Shown piece after piece: positions 41,352-51,390 of a stretch of DNA of 64,000 bases. Both the position numbers and the translations under genes were made by a program. The stretch is from CAZGXI01 sp964529715 (GTDB lineage Bacteria; Chloroflexota; Anaerolineae; Aggregatilineales; Ch27), in NCBI GenBank assembly GCA_964529715.1, contig CAZGXI010000010.1, positions 58,557-122,556 on the forward strand, written 5' to 3'. Within the stretch, counting starts at the first letter, position 1; each line of letters begins with the position of its first letter. The notes beneath the pieces were generated by a model, which saw only the letters and a program-made list of their open reading frames with translations, searched no databases and was not told where the DNA came from.

Positions 41352-43241
41352 CTAAGGAACCGATTCCTCACCGGGCAGGGCCGATTCCGACTGACCTGGC
41401 GGCAGACCGTACAGGTCTTCCCGCACCCACACAACTACGCGCTCCCCGATCATTGGACGTGCCTGCGTCTCCCGGTAAAAAATCCACATTGGCAGGTCTA
41501 CCAGACGCAAGTCCGAGAGCGACCAGGTGTGCGTCACCGTGAAATCCTGCCCCACATATCCCGCGCCCGCCTCGGCCAGTTCTACACCCGCCGGCGCGAT
41601 CACGACCGGCGCGTTGATCCCCCGTTCCAACATCGGGACATATTCCAGATCGGCATAATCCCGCAGCAGCCACGCCAGTGCGCCGTCGTCGGGAAGCAGC
41701 GCCGTCAAGGTCAGGCGATCCGGCGCACCGGTAGCCCGCAACGACGCCTCAATCACCGTCTGGCGCAACAAAGCCGTATCCCGGCTAACCGGGTTCACAC
41801 GCCACAGTTCACGCGCATCATCCGCGCGAGTCACGGCTGCCCCCCAGGCATTGGATAGACTATACACACCGAGAAACAGCAACACGCCCAGCCCTACGCC
41901 CCGCCACGCCGCACGGCTGCCCCACAGACTACCGCCCAGAAAGAAAAAGATCAGCAGCAATGGCAACGTCATGATCCCGATCACAACCGGGCGGGGTTCG
42001 ACCTGAACCGTCGTCAGGGTGTTCGAGAGCATAAGCGAGCGCGCGATTTGGAGCAGATTAATCGCCACAATCCCCAGCAGCGCCACCGTGCCGATTCCCA
42101 TCAAAGGCACGGCCCAGGTCGGCACGACCCAGTAGGCATCTTCGACGGGCCGCAGCAGCCGCGCCGCCACGTCTCCGGCCAGCCCAGCCAGCGGAATCAC
42201 CAGCCACAGGCCATGTTGCGGCTCCCCACCCTGGTACAACACACTGGCGATCAACGCACCGAACAGCCAGCCGGTGAGAAAGCGCCCCCACAGCCGATTC
42301 CCATTCAGGGCAAAATAGGCTCCAATCGCGCCGAACAACCATAGCGGCGGTTCGTACAGCAGCACCGACAACAGCGGGAACGAGATCGGGTAGCCCTGCG
42401 GACGGCGGAACAGCCCATCCACGCCGCGCGCCAGCAGTTCGCCGATCTGGGTCAGGCCACGCGGATGCAGGAAAAAGAGAGACCCCACCAGCGCCACCAC
42501 AATCACACTGGCAATTAAGGCGCTCCGCCAGGGCCATTCGGCCAGCGCCGCCCGCAGAAGTGGCATCGGCTGAACTTCCGGCGCATCGTCGCCGCTTAAC
42601 AGCACGGCGACTACCCATCCCACCAGCAGCACTGCCAACAAGATCATCCCTGTCGGATCGGCCAACAGGGCGACGCTCACAATCAACACAGATGCCAGCA
42701 GCGCGTCGGGGGTGCGGCGCGACTGAACAAAACGCTGGGCGAACCACAGGCCCGTCACCGCCAGCAGCACCGCCCACACGGTCGGACTCATCGTCCGGGC
42801 CGAAACGAGCGCGGTCGGAGAGATCGCCAGCAGCACACCCGCGACCAGCGCCCCGGTGCGGCCCATCTCACGCCGCCACAACAGCGGTAGCAATACCAGC
42901 GCCACACCCGCCAGCGCGGTCATGATGCGCGGCGCGGCCCCTGCGCTACCGAACGAGGCCAGTACCAGCGTGTTCAAGGCAAACATCAGCGGGCTTGAGG
43001 ACAGCGGTGCGCTACCGGGAGCATCCGGCCAGGCCACATGCCAGGCCGCCAGCGCCTCGTGGGCTTCGGCGTTGCTGAACGGGATCACATCCAGCTGTGC
43101 CACACGCAGGACCAGCGCCAGCAGCCCTACCGCCAGCCAAGCCAGCGCCTCTACCGACACCGTCAGCCGCAGCGGAACACGCTCCACCGTAGGCGCTGTT
43201 TGTTCCATCAGATTCACCGCCTCTGCCATGTCCACACCCAT
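41352..43241 (-). CDS. GT39-like membrane protein with altered catalytic loop
   Basis: A 629-residue protein with about a dozen membrane helices. Its N-terminal third aligns by eye with the neighbouring Agl23-type protein: PLLWRREMGRTGALVAGVLLAISP mirrors the segment PILWRRWLGRTGALLTSV in that gene. In the catalytic first loop, HDES of the relative is replaced by NAEA (57-60), and the second acidic motif EDTP by MSPT, so both metal/catalytic aspartates are lost. The C-terminal 150 residues form a soluble extracytoplasmic domain. It is probably a glycosyltransferase-derived structural or accessory subunit of the same system. It ends 2 nt before the sigma-factor start. Confidence 0.75.
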   Translation of the reverse strand: MGVDMAEAVNLMEQTAPTVERVPLRLTVSVEALAWLAVGLLALVLRVAQLDVIPFSNAEAHEALAAWHVAWPDAPGSAPLSSSPLMFALNTLVLASFGSAGAAPRIMTALAGVALVLLPLLWRREMGRTGALVAGVLLAISPTALVSARTMSPTVWAVLLAVTGLWFAQRFVQSRRTPDALLASVLIVSVALLADPTGMILLAVLLVGWVVAVLLSGDDAPEVQPMPLLRAALAEWPWRSALIASVIVVALVGSLFFLHPRGLTQIGELLARGVDGLFRRPQGYPISFPLLSVLLYEPPLWLFGAIGAYFALNGNRLWGRFLTGWLFGALIASVLYQGGEPQHGLWLVIPLAGLAGDVAARLLRPVEDAYWVVPTWAVPLMGIGTVALLGIVAINLLQIARSLMLSNTLTTVQVEPRPVVIGIMTLPLLLIFFFLGGSLWGSRAAWRGVGLGVLLFLGVYSLSNAWGAAVTRADDARELWRVNPVSRDTALLRQTVIEASLRATGAPDRLTLTALLPDDGALAWLLRDYADLEYVPMLERGINAPVVIAPAGVELAEAGAGYVGQDFTVTHTWSLSDLRLVDLPMWIFYRETQARPMIGERVVVWVREDLYGLPPGQSESALPGEESVP

Positions 43242-43307
43242 CTCCCGGTCAGCAAAACGCAGTCGCCAGCATCGAAAACCGGATGACTGGTCAGCGGCAA
43301 CGAACCG

Positions 43308-45851
43308 CTAATTGCTCACCTTGTACACCGCCGTGTTCCCGCTCCGGCACACTGCCGTCAGGTTGGCAGCGAACTTATTCAGACCAAGTGCGTCGTACTG
43401 CCGCTGCTCTGACCCTCCCACAAAGACGTAATCGACGCCATACCGCTGAAGAATCTCGTAGGCCAGCGGCCATTCCGGCGTATTGTACAGCGTGGCGATG
43501 TCTGTCGCCCGCGTCCCGGCGATGGCGTTGTACGTTTCGCCGCGCCACTGGCGCTCATGATTTTCCCAGTTGAGCAGCGTGGGAATACCTGTCAGCGCAG
43601 AAACACGCCCGCCCGTCCAGGGCTGGTAGCCGAAGCCGAGCGCCTCGACGATAACGGCGTCGCTCCCTTCCACCAACCGGTCCAGGCATTGGATCGCGGC
43701 ATAGTCGTTTTCGCCGCCTGCTGATCCCAGACGCGGGCCACCGTCAAAAGACAGGGTTTCGCTCCTCGCCTCGAAGAACGCGCGCGTGCGCACCGCCAGG
43801 ATCGGATAGAGCAGCCCTGCCGCCAGCAGCGCGATCAGCAGCAGCCCAAATAGAAGCCGCCCATACAACGCGCGCCGACGCCGTTCGGGTAGCGTGGGCA
43901 GGCTGACCTCCGCCAGGACCGCGTAGGCAGCATAGGCACTCGCCACGCCCCACACCAGCCAGGCCTGGTAGTAGAACTTGAACACAGTGTTGATCCGCAC
44001 GCCGAAGTTGTCCCGCAGGTAGAGATAGTCCGGCGCGAGAGCCAGCACCGCCCCCGCCCCTACCAACAGCAAGGCAAAGCCGGTCGAAGCGGGATACGCC
44101 TCAAGCGGCGGCTCGTCGGCTTTGGCCCGAACACGGAAGAACAGCCGCGCGATCACAAAGGCGATCATGCCGCCCAACACGAGCAGCAACGGAATCCCGG
44201 TCAGCCGCGCACGCAGAATTTGCCCCAGCAGCGCGAACAGGCCGCCAGAGTTATCCACCACCGAATAGACTGCCCCACGCACTTCAGGACGCAGCCAGGC
44301 GATCAACCCTAACGCGGCCATCGTCAGCAGTAACGCCGCCAGCCCAAACGCGATGACGCGCCCCGCCAGCGGCCAGTTCAGCCGTTCCCGGCCTCGCCGC
44401 CACTCGACCGCCAGGAAAACCAGCAGGATCAGCAAAAACGGCCCAAACATCAGGAAAAACTGCTGGAAGCGCGTTGGGTGGATGATGTTGGGTAAAATCC
44501 CCCCCAACTGCGACCGGAATCCGATGAAGAACGGCGCATAGAACAGCAGCGCCAATACGACCAGCAGCAGCCCCAGACGAATCAGCGCCCACCAGTCAGC
44601 GCGCACCAGCCGCCCGTCGCCGTTGCGCATCACGCGGCGCAGCGCCTCCGCGCCCACCAACAGCGCCATGTAGATCGGCCCATCCCACGTGTTGAGGAAG
44701 ACCATCCCGCCCAGACACAGGCCATAGAGCAGCAGGTCCTCACGCTGCGGATCGGCGCCGTTGAGCAGTAGGTTCAGCGCCAGCCCCAGCGCCAGCACCG
44801 CAAACGGCAGCGCCAGCACGTGCGGATGCATATCTCCCAGCACGAAGCTGAACGCGGGGAACTCATCAATCGGCTGGGCATACCAGTCCGGCATCGGCGC
44901 ACCGTCCAGGTCATAGTCGCGCACCACGCGGCTGGCGCGAAACCACCACCAATAACTCCAGCCATCGATGGTGGCAGGCGTAAAGTTCTCCGGGTAGACG
45001 TCGCGCTCCGCCACGTCCCAAAAGGACAGATAGTCCGCCGAGGCTGCCCCCTGCTGGTAAGGGACTTCCACCAGTGCCGTGTAGAGGTTGCCCAACAACA
45101 CGGCGAACACCAGACCCAGCACGCCGAACAGCAGGGCCGTCGGGGCCGGGCCGACCCCGATTCCTGCGCCCGCCGCTGCATCACGGCGCTTCTTCTTGAC
45201 CATGCGCGCCTGCACCAGGTTATACGTCACGCCGAACGCGCCGATTCCCGTCAGTGCGAACAGCAACGCGATCATCAGGCTGAAGGCCGCCCCGTTGCTG
45301 ACGCCGCTCAAATTGCCGAGCATGGCCGCGATTACGTAGCCAAAATAGTAATAGCTGATGGCGTAGCCGCTCATCCAGGGGTCGTTTGGCGGAAACACCT
45401 CGCTGCGCCGGATCGCGCTCATGAAAGCCATTTCCATCGGCTTTTCGGTGGTGGTCGTGTCGGGATAATGCGCCCGGAACAGCGCCCAACCGAAGAACAG
45501 CGCCAAGAAGAGCACTTCCGTCGCCAGCACCAGCCGCCCGTTGGCCCGGAACCAGTCCAGCATCGAGTCGCGGCGGCGGATGAGCAGGCCTAGCGCCAGC
45601 ACCACCAGGGCAGCCAGGATGACGCTGCCGTTGGTGTTGTTTAACAGCCCCAGGCTGGCCGCGATCCAGAAGCCATAGCCGGTCAGGATCAGCCCCAATG
45701 CACGGGCCAGGGTATAACCCCGATCCGGCAGGCCGCGCAGCAGCCGGAAACACAGCGGCCATGCCGCCGCACCCGCTAGGGTAGCGAGCAACCACCAACT
45801 TACAAGCGCCCCACCCTCGCGCCCAAGCCAGTCGAAGAAGCTATCGGCCAT
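43308..45851 (-). CDS. DUF2298 (Chlor_Arch_YYY) membrane protein
   Basis: An 847-residue polytopic membrane protein of the DUF2298 family. Its diagnostic blocks are EKPMEMAFM (136-144), FPPNDPWMSGYAISYYYFGY (153-172), the GDMHPHVLALPF stretch and, later, NTVFKFYYQAWLVW. The tyrosine triplet gives the family its YYY name; it is confined mostly to Chloroflexi and Archaea. A C-terminal extracytoplasmic domain of about 130 residues (after 700) resembles the end of the fusion protein upstream. Function is unproven, though the fold is GT-C-like. It is flanked by two other GT-C-type genes. Confidence 0.88.
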   Translation of the reverse strand: MADSFFDWLGREGGALVSWWLLATLAGAAAWPLCFRLLRGLPDRGYTLARALGLILTGYGFWIAASLGLLNNTNGSVILAALVVLALGLLIRRRDSMLDWFRANGRLVLATEVLFLALFFGWALFRAHYPDTTTTEKPMEMAFMSAIRRSEVFPPNDPWMSGYAISYYYFGYVIAAMLGNLSGVSNGAAFSLMIALLFALTGIGAFGVTYNLVQARMVKKKRRDAAAGAGIGVGPAPTALLFGVLGLVFAVLLGNLYTALVEVPYQQGAASADYLSFWDVAERDVYPENFTPATIDGWSYWWWFRASRVVRDYDLDGAPMPDWYAQPIDEFPAFSFVLGDMHPHVLALPFAVLALGLALNLLLNGADPQREDLLLYGLCLGGMVFLNTWDGPIYMALLVGAEALRRVMRNGDGRLVRADWWALIRLGLLLVVLALLFYAPFFIGFRSQLGGILPNIIHPTRFQQFFLMFGPFLLILLVFLAVEWRRGRERLNWPLAGRVIAFGLAALLLTMAALGLIAWLRPEVRGAVYSVVDNSGGLFALLGQILRARLTGIPLLLVLGGMIAFVIARLFFRVRAKADEPPLEAYPASTGFALLLVGAGAVLALAPDYLYLRDNFGVRINTVFKFYYQAWLVWGVASAYAAYAVLAEVSLPTLPERRRRALYGRLLFGLLLIALLAAGLLYPILAVRTRAFFEARSETLSFDGGPRLGSAGGENDYAAIQCLDRLVEGSDAVIVEALGFGYQPWTGGRVSALTGIPTLLNWENHERQWRGETYNAIAGTRATDIATLYNTPEWPLAYEILQRYGVDYVFVGGSEQRQYDALGLNKFAANLTAVCRSGNTAVYKVSN

Positions 45852-45885
45852 CAGTCATCAAGTCTCATGGTCAACACAAAACGAA

Positions 45886-48800
45886 TTACCCACCCAGAAG
45901 TTGCACCTCATCCGGCGCAGGAAGCTCCTCAGGCCGCACCCGGTAGACCACCGTTTCGCCGTATTCGTAGGCAACTTCCAGCAGACCCGCATCCACCATG
46001 CGATTAAACTTTGCCAGGCCCGCTGGGCTGTAATACACGCGCTCCAACTGCCCCACCACAATATACGACACATCGAAGAAGCGCAGCAGCCGCCACGCTG
46101 CCTCAATATCGGTAGTGTCATAGATTGTGTTCACGTTGGCAATGCGCTGCTGCACCAGGCGCGGCAATGGATCGAGTGTACGCTGCTGGCGCTGGTGCCA
46201 GTTGTAGCCGATCACCGACGGCAGCCCGGTAAACATCGCCACGCGCGTCCCCCACAGGTATTCGCGCTCGCTCTGCCCTTCCAGCACCACCGGCGATCCG
46301 ACGATGTTCTCCTGCATCCAGCGCAGCATGTGGTAATCTTCTTCCAGCGCGAACCATTCGCCGTGCTCGCCCTGCGCCGCATATTGCATGAAAGTCATCC
46401 CGTCCAGCGTGCGCGGCGCGTCGGGAGCCATGCGGTCGATCATCTTGGCCTGCGTCGCCAGCACCGGGTACATCGCCGCAATGGTCAACAAAACGGTAGC
46501 GACGACCATCCAGCCGGTACGCAGCCAGCCCTTCCATGCCTCGCCAGCGCGGTTCAGCCAGGCGAACCCCGCCCCGCCGACAATACTGAACAGCAGCCAA
46601 ACCTGTAAATAAAACTTGAACACCGTGTTCTGCCGTCCGATGTCGCCACTGAGCACCACCAGATCGACGCCCATGGTCAGCCCGATGGCCAGCACCACCA
46701 GCGCCCACACGAAACGCATCTCCGGCGTCTGCCCTGCACGGAAGAACAGCAACGCCGCCCACACCATCACCGGCACGGCGACGATGGCGATCCCCAGGCC
46801 AACCAGCGAGGCGACCAGCGCAATCGCCGCGATCTGCGCCAGCGCCAGCAAGACCATGCTCACCACAAAGCCCCAACCGATCAGATCGCGCACGCGGACC
46901 GTGCGCAGGTAGCGCGCGGTATCCCACACCAGCAGCGAAATCACCAGGAACAGGAACACACCGTGAATGTCCAGATACCCCCAAAGCGGTGTGCGCGGCC
47001 CTTGCCACAGTTCCGCCGCATTGTAGGCGCTGGCGAACCACTGGGTGAACGGCAGCGCAAAGACAACGCTGAGCGCCAGAAAAGCTGCCAGCGCACCTAT
47101 CCAGCGCAACAACGACGCACGAGTTGGGTGTAGTCGTTGCAACGACTGCCAGCTCAGAATCAGCGGCGCGTAGAACAGCGCCCCACCAAACACCGCCGCC
47201 GCCCGCCAGCCGACGTTCACGGAGGGCGACTCAGGGGGCACCGGTGGTTCGTCTTCCCCGGCTACACATTGGCGCTCCGCACGATGACGCAGGTAATGGG
47301 CCAGTGTGAGACCAAAGATCGCCAGCAGCGTGTAGGTCAGCCAGTCCCAGGTATTCGTGGCACGTAGCAGGCCAGTCGCCAGCGCGCCGAGCGCTAACGC
47401 CAACGACGCCGCCAACCCATTCCGCCGGATCGATAGCCGCCCGGCCAGCAGGACTTCGTTCAGCAACCACGTGATCACCAGCAGTGTGACCGGCATGGCA
47501 ATGGCGTGCGCGTGTGGATCGCCGTAGAGGAAAGTGAAGAAAGGGATTTCCGTGATCGCATTGCCCGTATTGACGATCACGCGCGTCGGGTTCCAGTACC
47601 ACCAGTGGGTGCTGATCGGCAAAGCCTGGCCGCTGAACACGTTACCCACCCCTTGCAACATCGCCGTCAGCGGCGGCAAGAACTCTTGTCCCGTCACCGG
47701 AGACCATCCCCCAGCCCTGGCAAAACCTTCCAGCAAGATGCGAATCTGGTCCAGGTTGCCGAAAACCACCGCCAGCAACATCGCCATCACACCCGCCGTC
47801 CAGGGATTTCCCAGCAGCGCCCCGCCGGAGCCATGCGTCGCCTGCGTGCGGCGCAGGCTGGCAACCAGGTTAAAGGCCACCGAAAACGTTCCCATCCCCG
47901 TCAGAGCAAAAAACGTCGCCAGGATCAGGTTGTAGGCCAGCGAAGGCACCATTCCCAACAGCTTGACCGGCACGCCAACAATGACAAAGCCGAAGTAGTA
48001 GTAGTTGATGTAGCCGCCCGCAAACCAGGGATCATACGGCGGGAAGTACGTGCTGCGCAGCACCGCATTGAAGTAAGCGAAGTCCATCGGCTTTTCGCCG
48101 CTGAAGTTCGGATGCCACAGGTCCGGGTTGCCCGCCCGCACGAACAGGAACGCCACATACAGCGCCAACGTCAGCGCCTCAATCACCAGCAGGCGTTTCC
48201 AGTGATCGCGCAGATAGGCCCGCAGGTCGGCGCGGTTATGCCAGCCCATATACAGACTCAGCGCCAGCAAACCCGCCAGCGCGCACAGGATGCCCTCTCG
48301 ATTCCAGGCAGAGATATGCAGACTGGCCGCGACCCACACGATCCAGGCAGTCAGCAGCAGCCCAGCAATCTTGGCCGCCGGGAAGGCCCGGTCCGCCAGG
48401 GCCGGGAACAATACAAACAAGATCGGCCACACGATCCAGCCAATGGCGGCAATCGTCAGCCACCAAACAACGGCTGCCAGTATCTCGTTTTGATTGATCG
48501 CTGCGTCCACATCGAACAATTGCGACCATGTGCCACCGCTGTACTGCGCCTGGCGCAAAAAGGCCGGCAGCATCAGCGCCGTCGTGCTGGCGCTGGCCGT
48601 GCGCGCATCCCAGGGAATGACGCCGATAGGCCGCGTGCCGTCGCCCCACACCGTGATGTCGCTCGTGGAAGACAGCTCGACGCCATCGATGATCGCCGCC
48701 GCCACCTGCGGATCGTAGTCCTCCGTCTTGCGGAAGATGAACACCGCCGGGTGATCGTAGACGTGGAACGCCTCCTCGGCCTCCCATTCGTTCAACCACT

Positions 48801-51291
48801 CCGGAACATCATCCGTCGGCAAAACCTGGTCGGGAAAGGTCCACTCACCGAGCGCAAACGTGGAGGTAAACGTCCGCACCAGTTCAAACCCCAGTTCACC
48901 GCTGAACAGGGCGTCGTAGTAGCGTAGGCTCATTGGCCAGCGCATGGGAATGCGCGCAAGCGAATCGTAAAAACGGTTGCTGGTGATGGTGATGTAGTCG
49001 GTCGTGTTCAGAATCGCCAGCAGCGTGTCGCGCTTTTGCTCCACGTCATCCCAGTGCATCGGCGGAATAAGGCCCTGGTAGTAGCCCTGGCCGAAACCGT
49101 CGATCCCGGCGCAGGTGCTTGCCGTATTCAGGCCGGGAGGTAAGTCCGGCGACCACCGCTGGCCCGACGGCAGCGCGCAGACTTTGGTCGGCACGGGATC
49201 ATCCCATTCGGCCTCAGTCGCAATGACCGCCCCGGCAACGATCACCGGCGCACCTTCCAGGACTCCGGTCTGGAGTTCGTAACGCCGCCCCTCTACCAGC
49301 GTGACCGTCTCTCGCAGTCGAATCTCGTAGCTGTCGCCCAGCGGGGACTCGCCCTGGCTGAAGTCGGCGGTCACGGTGCCCTCAGCCAGCGGGCGATCCT
49401 CATCGATGTCCCACAGGCGCACCCACAGAGTTTCCGGGTCCGAATCGCCGTTGGGATCGCCCAGATGGGTCGCATGGACGCTCGAAACCGTACCGCTGGT
49501 CGGAGCAGTAAAGCGTACAACCAGAGGTGTGGTCGTCTGGTAAGGCGGCTCTTGCTGGCCCGGCGCAAAGCTGCTCCAATACGTGGCCGTCGTACTTCCC
49601 GAACCGCCCTGCGGTGCGGGCGTCTGTGCGGCTCCTGACTCGAATTCATCCCACAGGCTGGAATCGCGCGGCAGAGTGATGTTGTCGAAATAGCGCGTGG
49701 CGTTTTCGGCCAGAGCCAGGCGGTCATCAGGATCGGCAAGCTGCGTGTTCGGCAAGCCGAGGTTCACCATGCGCGTCGAGCCGTCCACGCCGGCGATGGT
49801 CAGTGCGTAGTCGCCGGGGATATTCTCCAGCACCCAGTAAGACGCCTGCACACGGGTCAACTGGTGGCGGTAGATGTTGGTGAAAGCCAACGCCCACAGC
49901 GATGTGAAGCCAACCACAACGACAATCAAGCCCGCCGCCAGCGCCAGCCGGAGTTGCGGCCAGCCAAACGCAGTCTGGACGGCTGCATCCCGTTTCTGTT
50001 TTTGCAGTGCACGCCACGCCGCCCGCGCCAACGTCGCCAGCCCCCACGCTGCCAGCAGCACCAGGGCCGGATAGAGCGGCATGTAGTAGCGCATGGTCAT
50101 CACCCACTGCCGTCCCTGCCAACCGAAGTAAATGAGCACCCACACCACTGGCAGCAAGTGGCGAGTCCAATCGAGACGACCGCGCAAAATACGCACGCCC
50201 GCCGCCGCCCACGCAACCCACGCTGCCAGCCCCAGCGGCAGGCCCATACCCCACATCACCATGTTCCACCAGGGGAACAGGTACGGCGTCCGCGCCGTCC
50301 ACTGGTGATTCGGGGCAAAATCCACCTGCCCAGAAACCTGTCGCCCAACTTCCTGCATCTGGGCAAGCCATTGCGGGTTCGGCAGAATGCCCAGGATGCT
50401 CGGCCCATCGAAGGCATAAGGCTGCGCCAGACGAAAAACAATGAATGAGATCAACCCGCCCAACACCAACCCGCCAAACTCGCGCGTCCACTGGCGATTT
50501 CGCTCCGCGCGCGGAAAACCCGGTTCAAAGGTTGGCATCACGCGGATCAGTGCCGCCAGCGCCAGCACCACCGCCAGCGGCAGGACGTTGATCCGGCTGG
50601 CAACGGCGCAGCCCAGCGCCACGCCGAAACCGCCGTAGTTGAGCCAGCGCCCTTCGTCCATCGCCCGCACGGCGAACCACAGCGCGATCACGACCGGCAG
50701 GCTGGTAAAGGCGTCGGTCGTCCAGAAGTGCGAAAGCTGCACCGGCAGCACCGCCCCGGCATAGAGCGCCGCTGCCAGCAGGCCCACCCAACGGCCATAC
50801 AACCGCCGCCCTAGCAGAAAGAGAAAGAACAGCGTCAGCATGTCTGCCACTGCCGACACCGACCGCCCCACCAGGTGCGCGCCGTTATAGCCGGTCCAGA
50901 CCGGATCGCCGGTCAGGTCCGCTGTGATGCCGCTAACTGCCTTGACCACGAATAGCGGCAGCGTGCCATACACATAAAAGCCTGCTCCGCGATTGTTCGG
51001 GTTCAGGCCGCTGACGTGCGTATCGAAGTACTCGCCCAGGTTGGCGACGGGTGTCAAACTGGAAACAACGCCGGTCAAAAACCGTTCGTCTGGGTGCAGG
51101 TGTGTAAAGTCGTCCCAGTTTTGCCCCACAAAGCGCAGATACGCCGCCCATGCCAGGATCACGGCCAGCAGCGCCACGATCAGGACGCTGCCGACATCAA
51201 TATGAACCATCTGGCGGGGGCGAGCCGCTTCCGGCAGGGCATCTGCCGGGGACGGCACTTCACGGTCGTCGGTCAGTACGGGATCGCTCAT
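45886..51291 (-). CDS. Giant GT39-DUF2298 fusion membrane protein
   Basis: At 1801 residues this joins two large membrane enzymes. The first half (about 35-510) is a GT39-type glycosyltransferase with the catalytic loop HLHPDERF (Asp 68-Glu 69) and second acidic motif TTDAF. Residues of about 510-930 form a soluble extracytoplasmic insert with a beta-rich carbohydrate-binding-like look. From about 950 to the end is a complete DUF2298 domain with GEKPMDFAYFNAV, PPYDPWFAGGYINYYYFGF and GDPHAHAIAMP. One uninterrupted frame supports a real fusion. Such pairing suggests the GT39 and DUF2298 units act on the same lipid-linked sugar. It lies between a GT39 gene and a stand-alone DUF2298 paralogue. 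Confidence 0.88.
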   Translation of the reverse strand: MSDPVLTDDREVPSPADALPEAARPRQMVHIDVGSVLIVALLAVILAWAAYLRFVGQNWDDFTHLHPDERFLTGVVSSLTPVANLGEYFDTHVSGLNPNNRGAGFYVYGTLPLFVVKAVSGITADLTGDPVWTGYNGAHLVGRSVSAVADMLTLFFLFLLGRRLYGRWVGLLAAALYAGAVLPVQLSHFWTTDAFTSLPVVIALWFAVRAMDEGRWLNYGGFGVALGCAVASRINVLPLAVVLALAALIRVMPTFEPGFPRAERNRQWTREFGGLVLGGLISFIVFRLAQPYAFDGPSILGILPNPQWLAQMQEVGRQVSGQVDFAPNHQWTARTPYLFPWWNMVMWGMGLPLGLAAWVAWAAAGVRILRGRLDWTRHLLPVVWVLIYFGWQGRQWVMTMRYYMPLYPALVLLAAWGLATLARAAWRALQKQKRDAAVQTAFGWPQLRLALAAGLIVVVVGFTSLWALAFTNIYRHQLTRVQASYWVLENIPGDYALTIAGVDGSTRMVNLGLPNTQLADPDDRLALAENATRYFDNITLPRDSSLWDEFESGAAQTPAPQGGSGSTTATYWSSFAPGQQEPPYQTTTPLVVRFTAPTSGTVSSVHATHLGDPNGDSDPETLWVRLWDIDEDRPLAEGTVTADFSQGESPLGDSYEIRLRETVTLVEGRRYELQTGVLEGAPVIVAGAVIATEAEWDDPVPTKVCALPSGQRWSPDLPPGLNTASTCAGIDGFGQGYYQGLIPPMHWDDVEQKRDTLLAILNTTDYITITSNRFYDSLARIPMRWPMSLRYYDALFSGELGFELVRTFTSTFALGEWTFPDQVLPTDDVPEWLNEWEAEEAFHVYDHPAVFIFRKTEDYDPQVAAAIIDGVELSSTSDITVWGDGTRPIGVIPWDARTASASTTALMLPAFLRQAQYSGGTWSQLFDVDAAINQNEILAAVVWWLTIAAIGWIVWPILFVLFPALADRAFPAAKIAGLLLTAWIVWVAASLHISAWNREGILCALAGLLALSLYMGWHNRADLRAYLRDHWKRLLVIEALTLALYVAFLFVRAGNPDLWHPNFSGEKPMDFAYFNAVLRSTYFPPYDPWFAGGYINYYYFGFVIVGVPVKLLGMVPSLAYNLILATFFALTGMGTFSVAFNLVASLRRTQATHGSGGALLGNPWTAGVMAMLLAVVFGNLDQIRILLEGFARAGGWSPVTGQEFLPPLTAMLQGVGNVFSGQALPISTHWWYWNPTRVIVNTGNAITEIPFFTFLYGDPHAHAIAMPVTLLVITWLLNEVLLAGRLSIRRNGLAASLALALGALATGLLRATNTWDWLTYTLLAIFGLTLAHYLRHRAERQCVAGEDEPPVPPESPSVNVGWRAAAVFGGALFYAPLILSWQSLQRLHPTRASLLRWIGALAAFLALSVVFALPFTQWFASAYNAAELWQGPRTPLWGYLDIHGVFLFLVISLLVWDTARYLRTVRVRDLIGWGFVVSMVLLALAQIAAIALVASLVGLGIAIVAVPVMVWAALLFFRAGQTPEMRFVWALVVLAIGLTMGVDLVVLSGDIGRQNTVFKFYLQVWLLFSIVGGAGFAWLNRAGEAWKGWLRTGWMVVATVLLTIAAMYPVLATQAKMIDRMAPDAPRTLDGMTFMQYAAQGEHGEWFALEEDYHMLRWMQENIVGSPVVLEGQSEREYLWGTRVAMFTGLPSVIGYNWHQRQQRTLDPLPRLVQQRIANVNTIYDTTDIEAAWRLLRFFDVSYIVVGQLERVYYSPAGLAKFNRMVDAGLLEVAYEYGETVVYRVRPEELPAPDEVQLLGG

Positions 51292-51390
51292 GCTGTTCAG
51301 TTCTCAGCCTCGCGGCAGACTCCACAGGACATACACACCCCGGCGGGAAATTCCTCACTCAAAACGATCAGGCCAGACCGCGCCCGGCGA

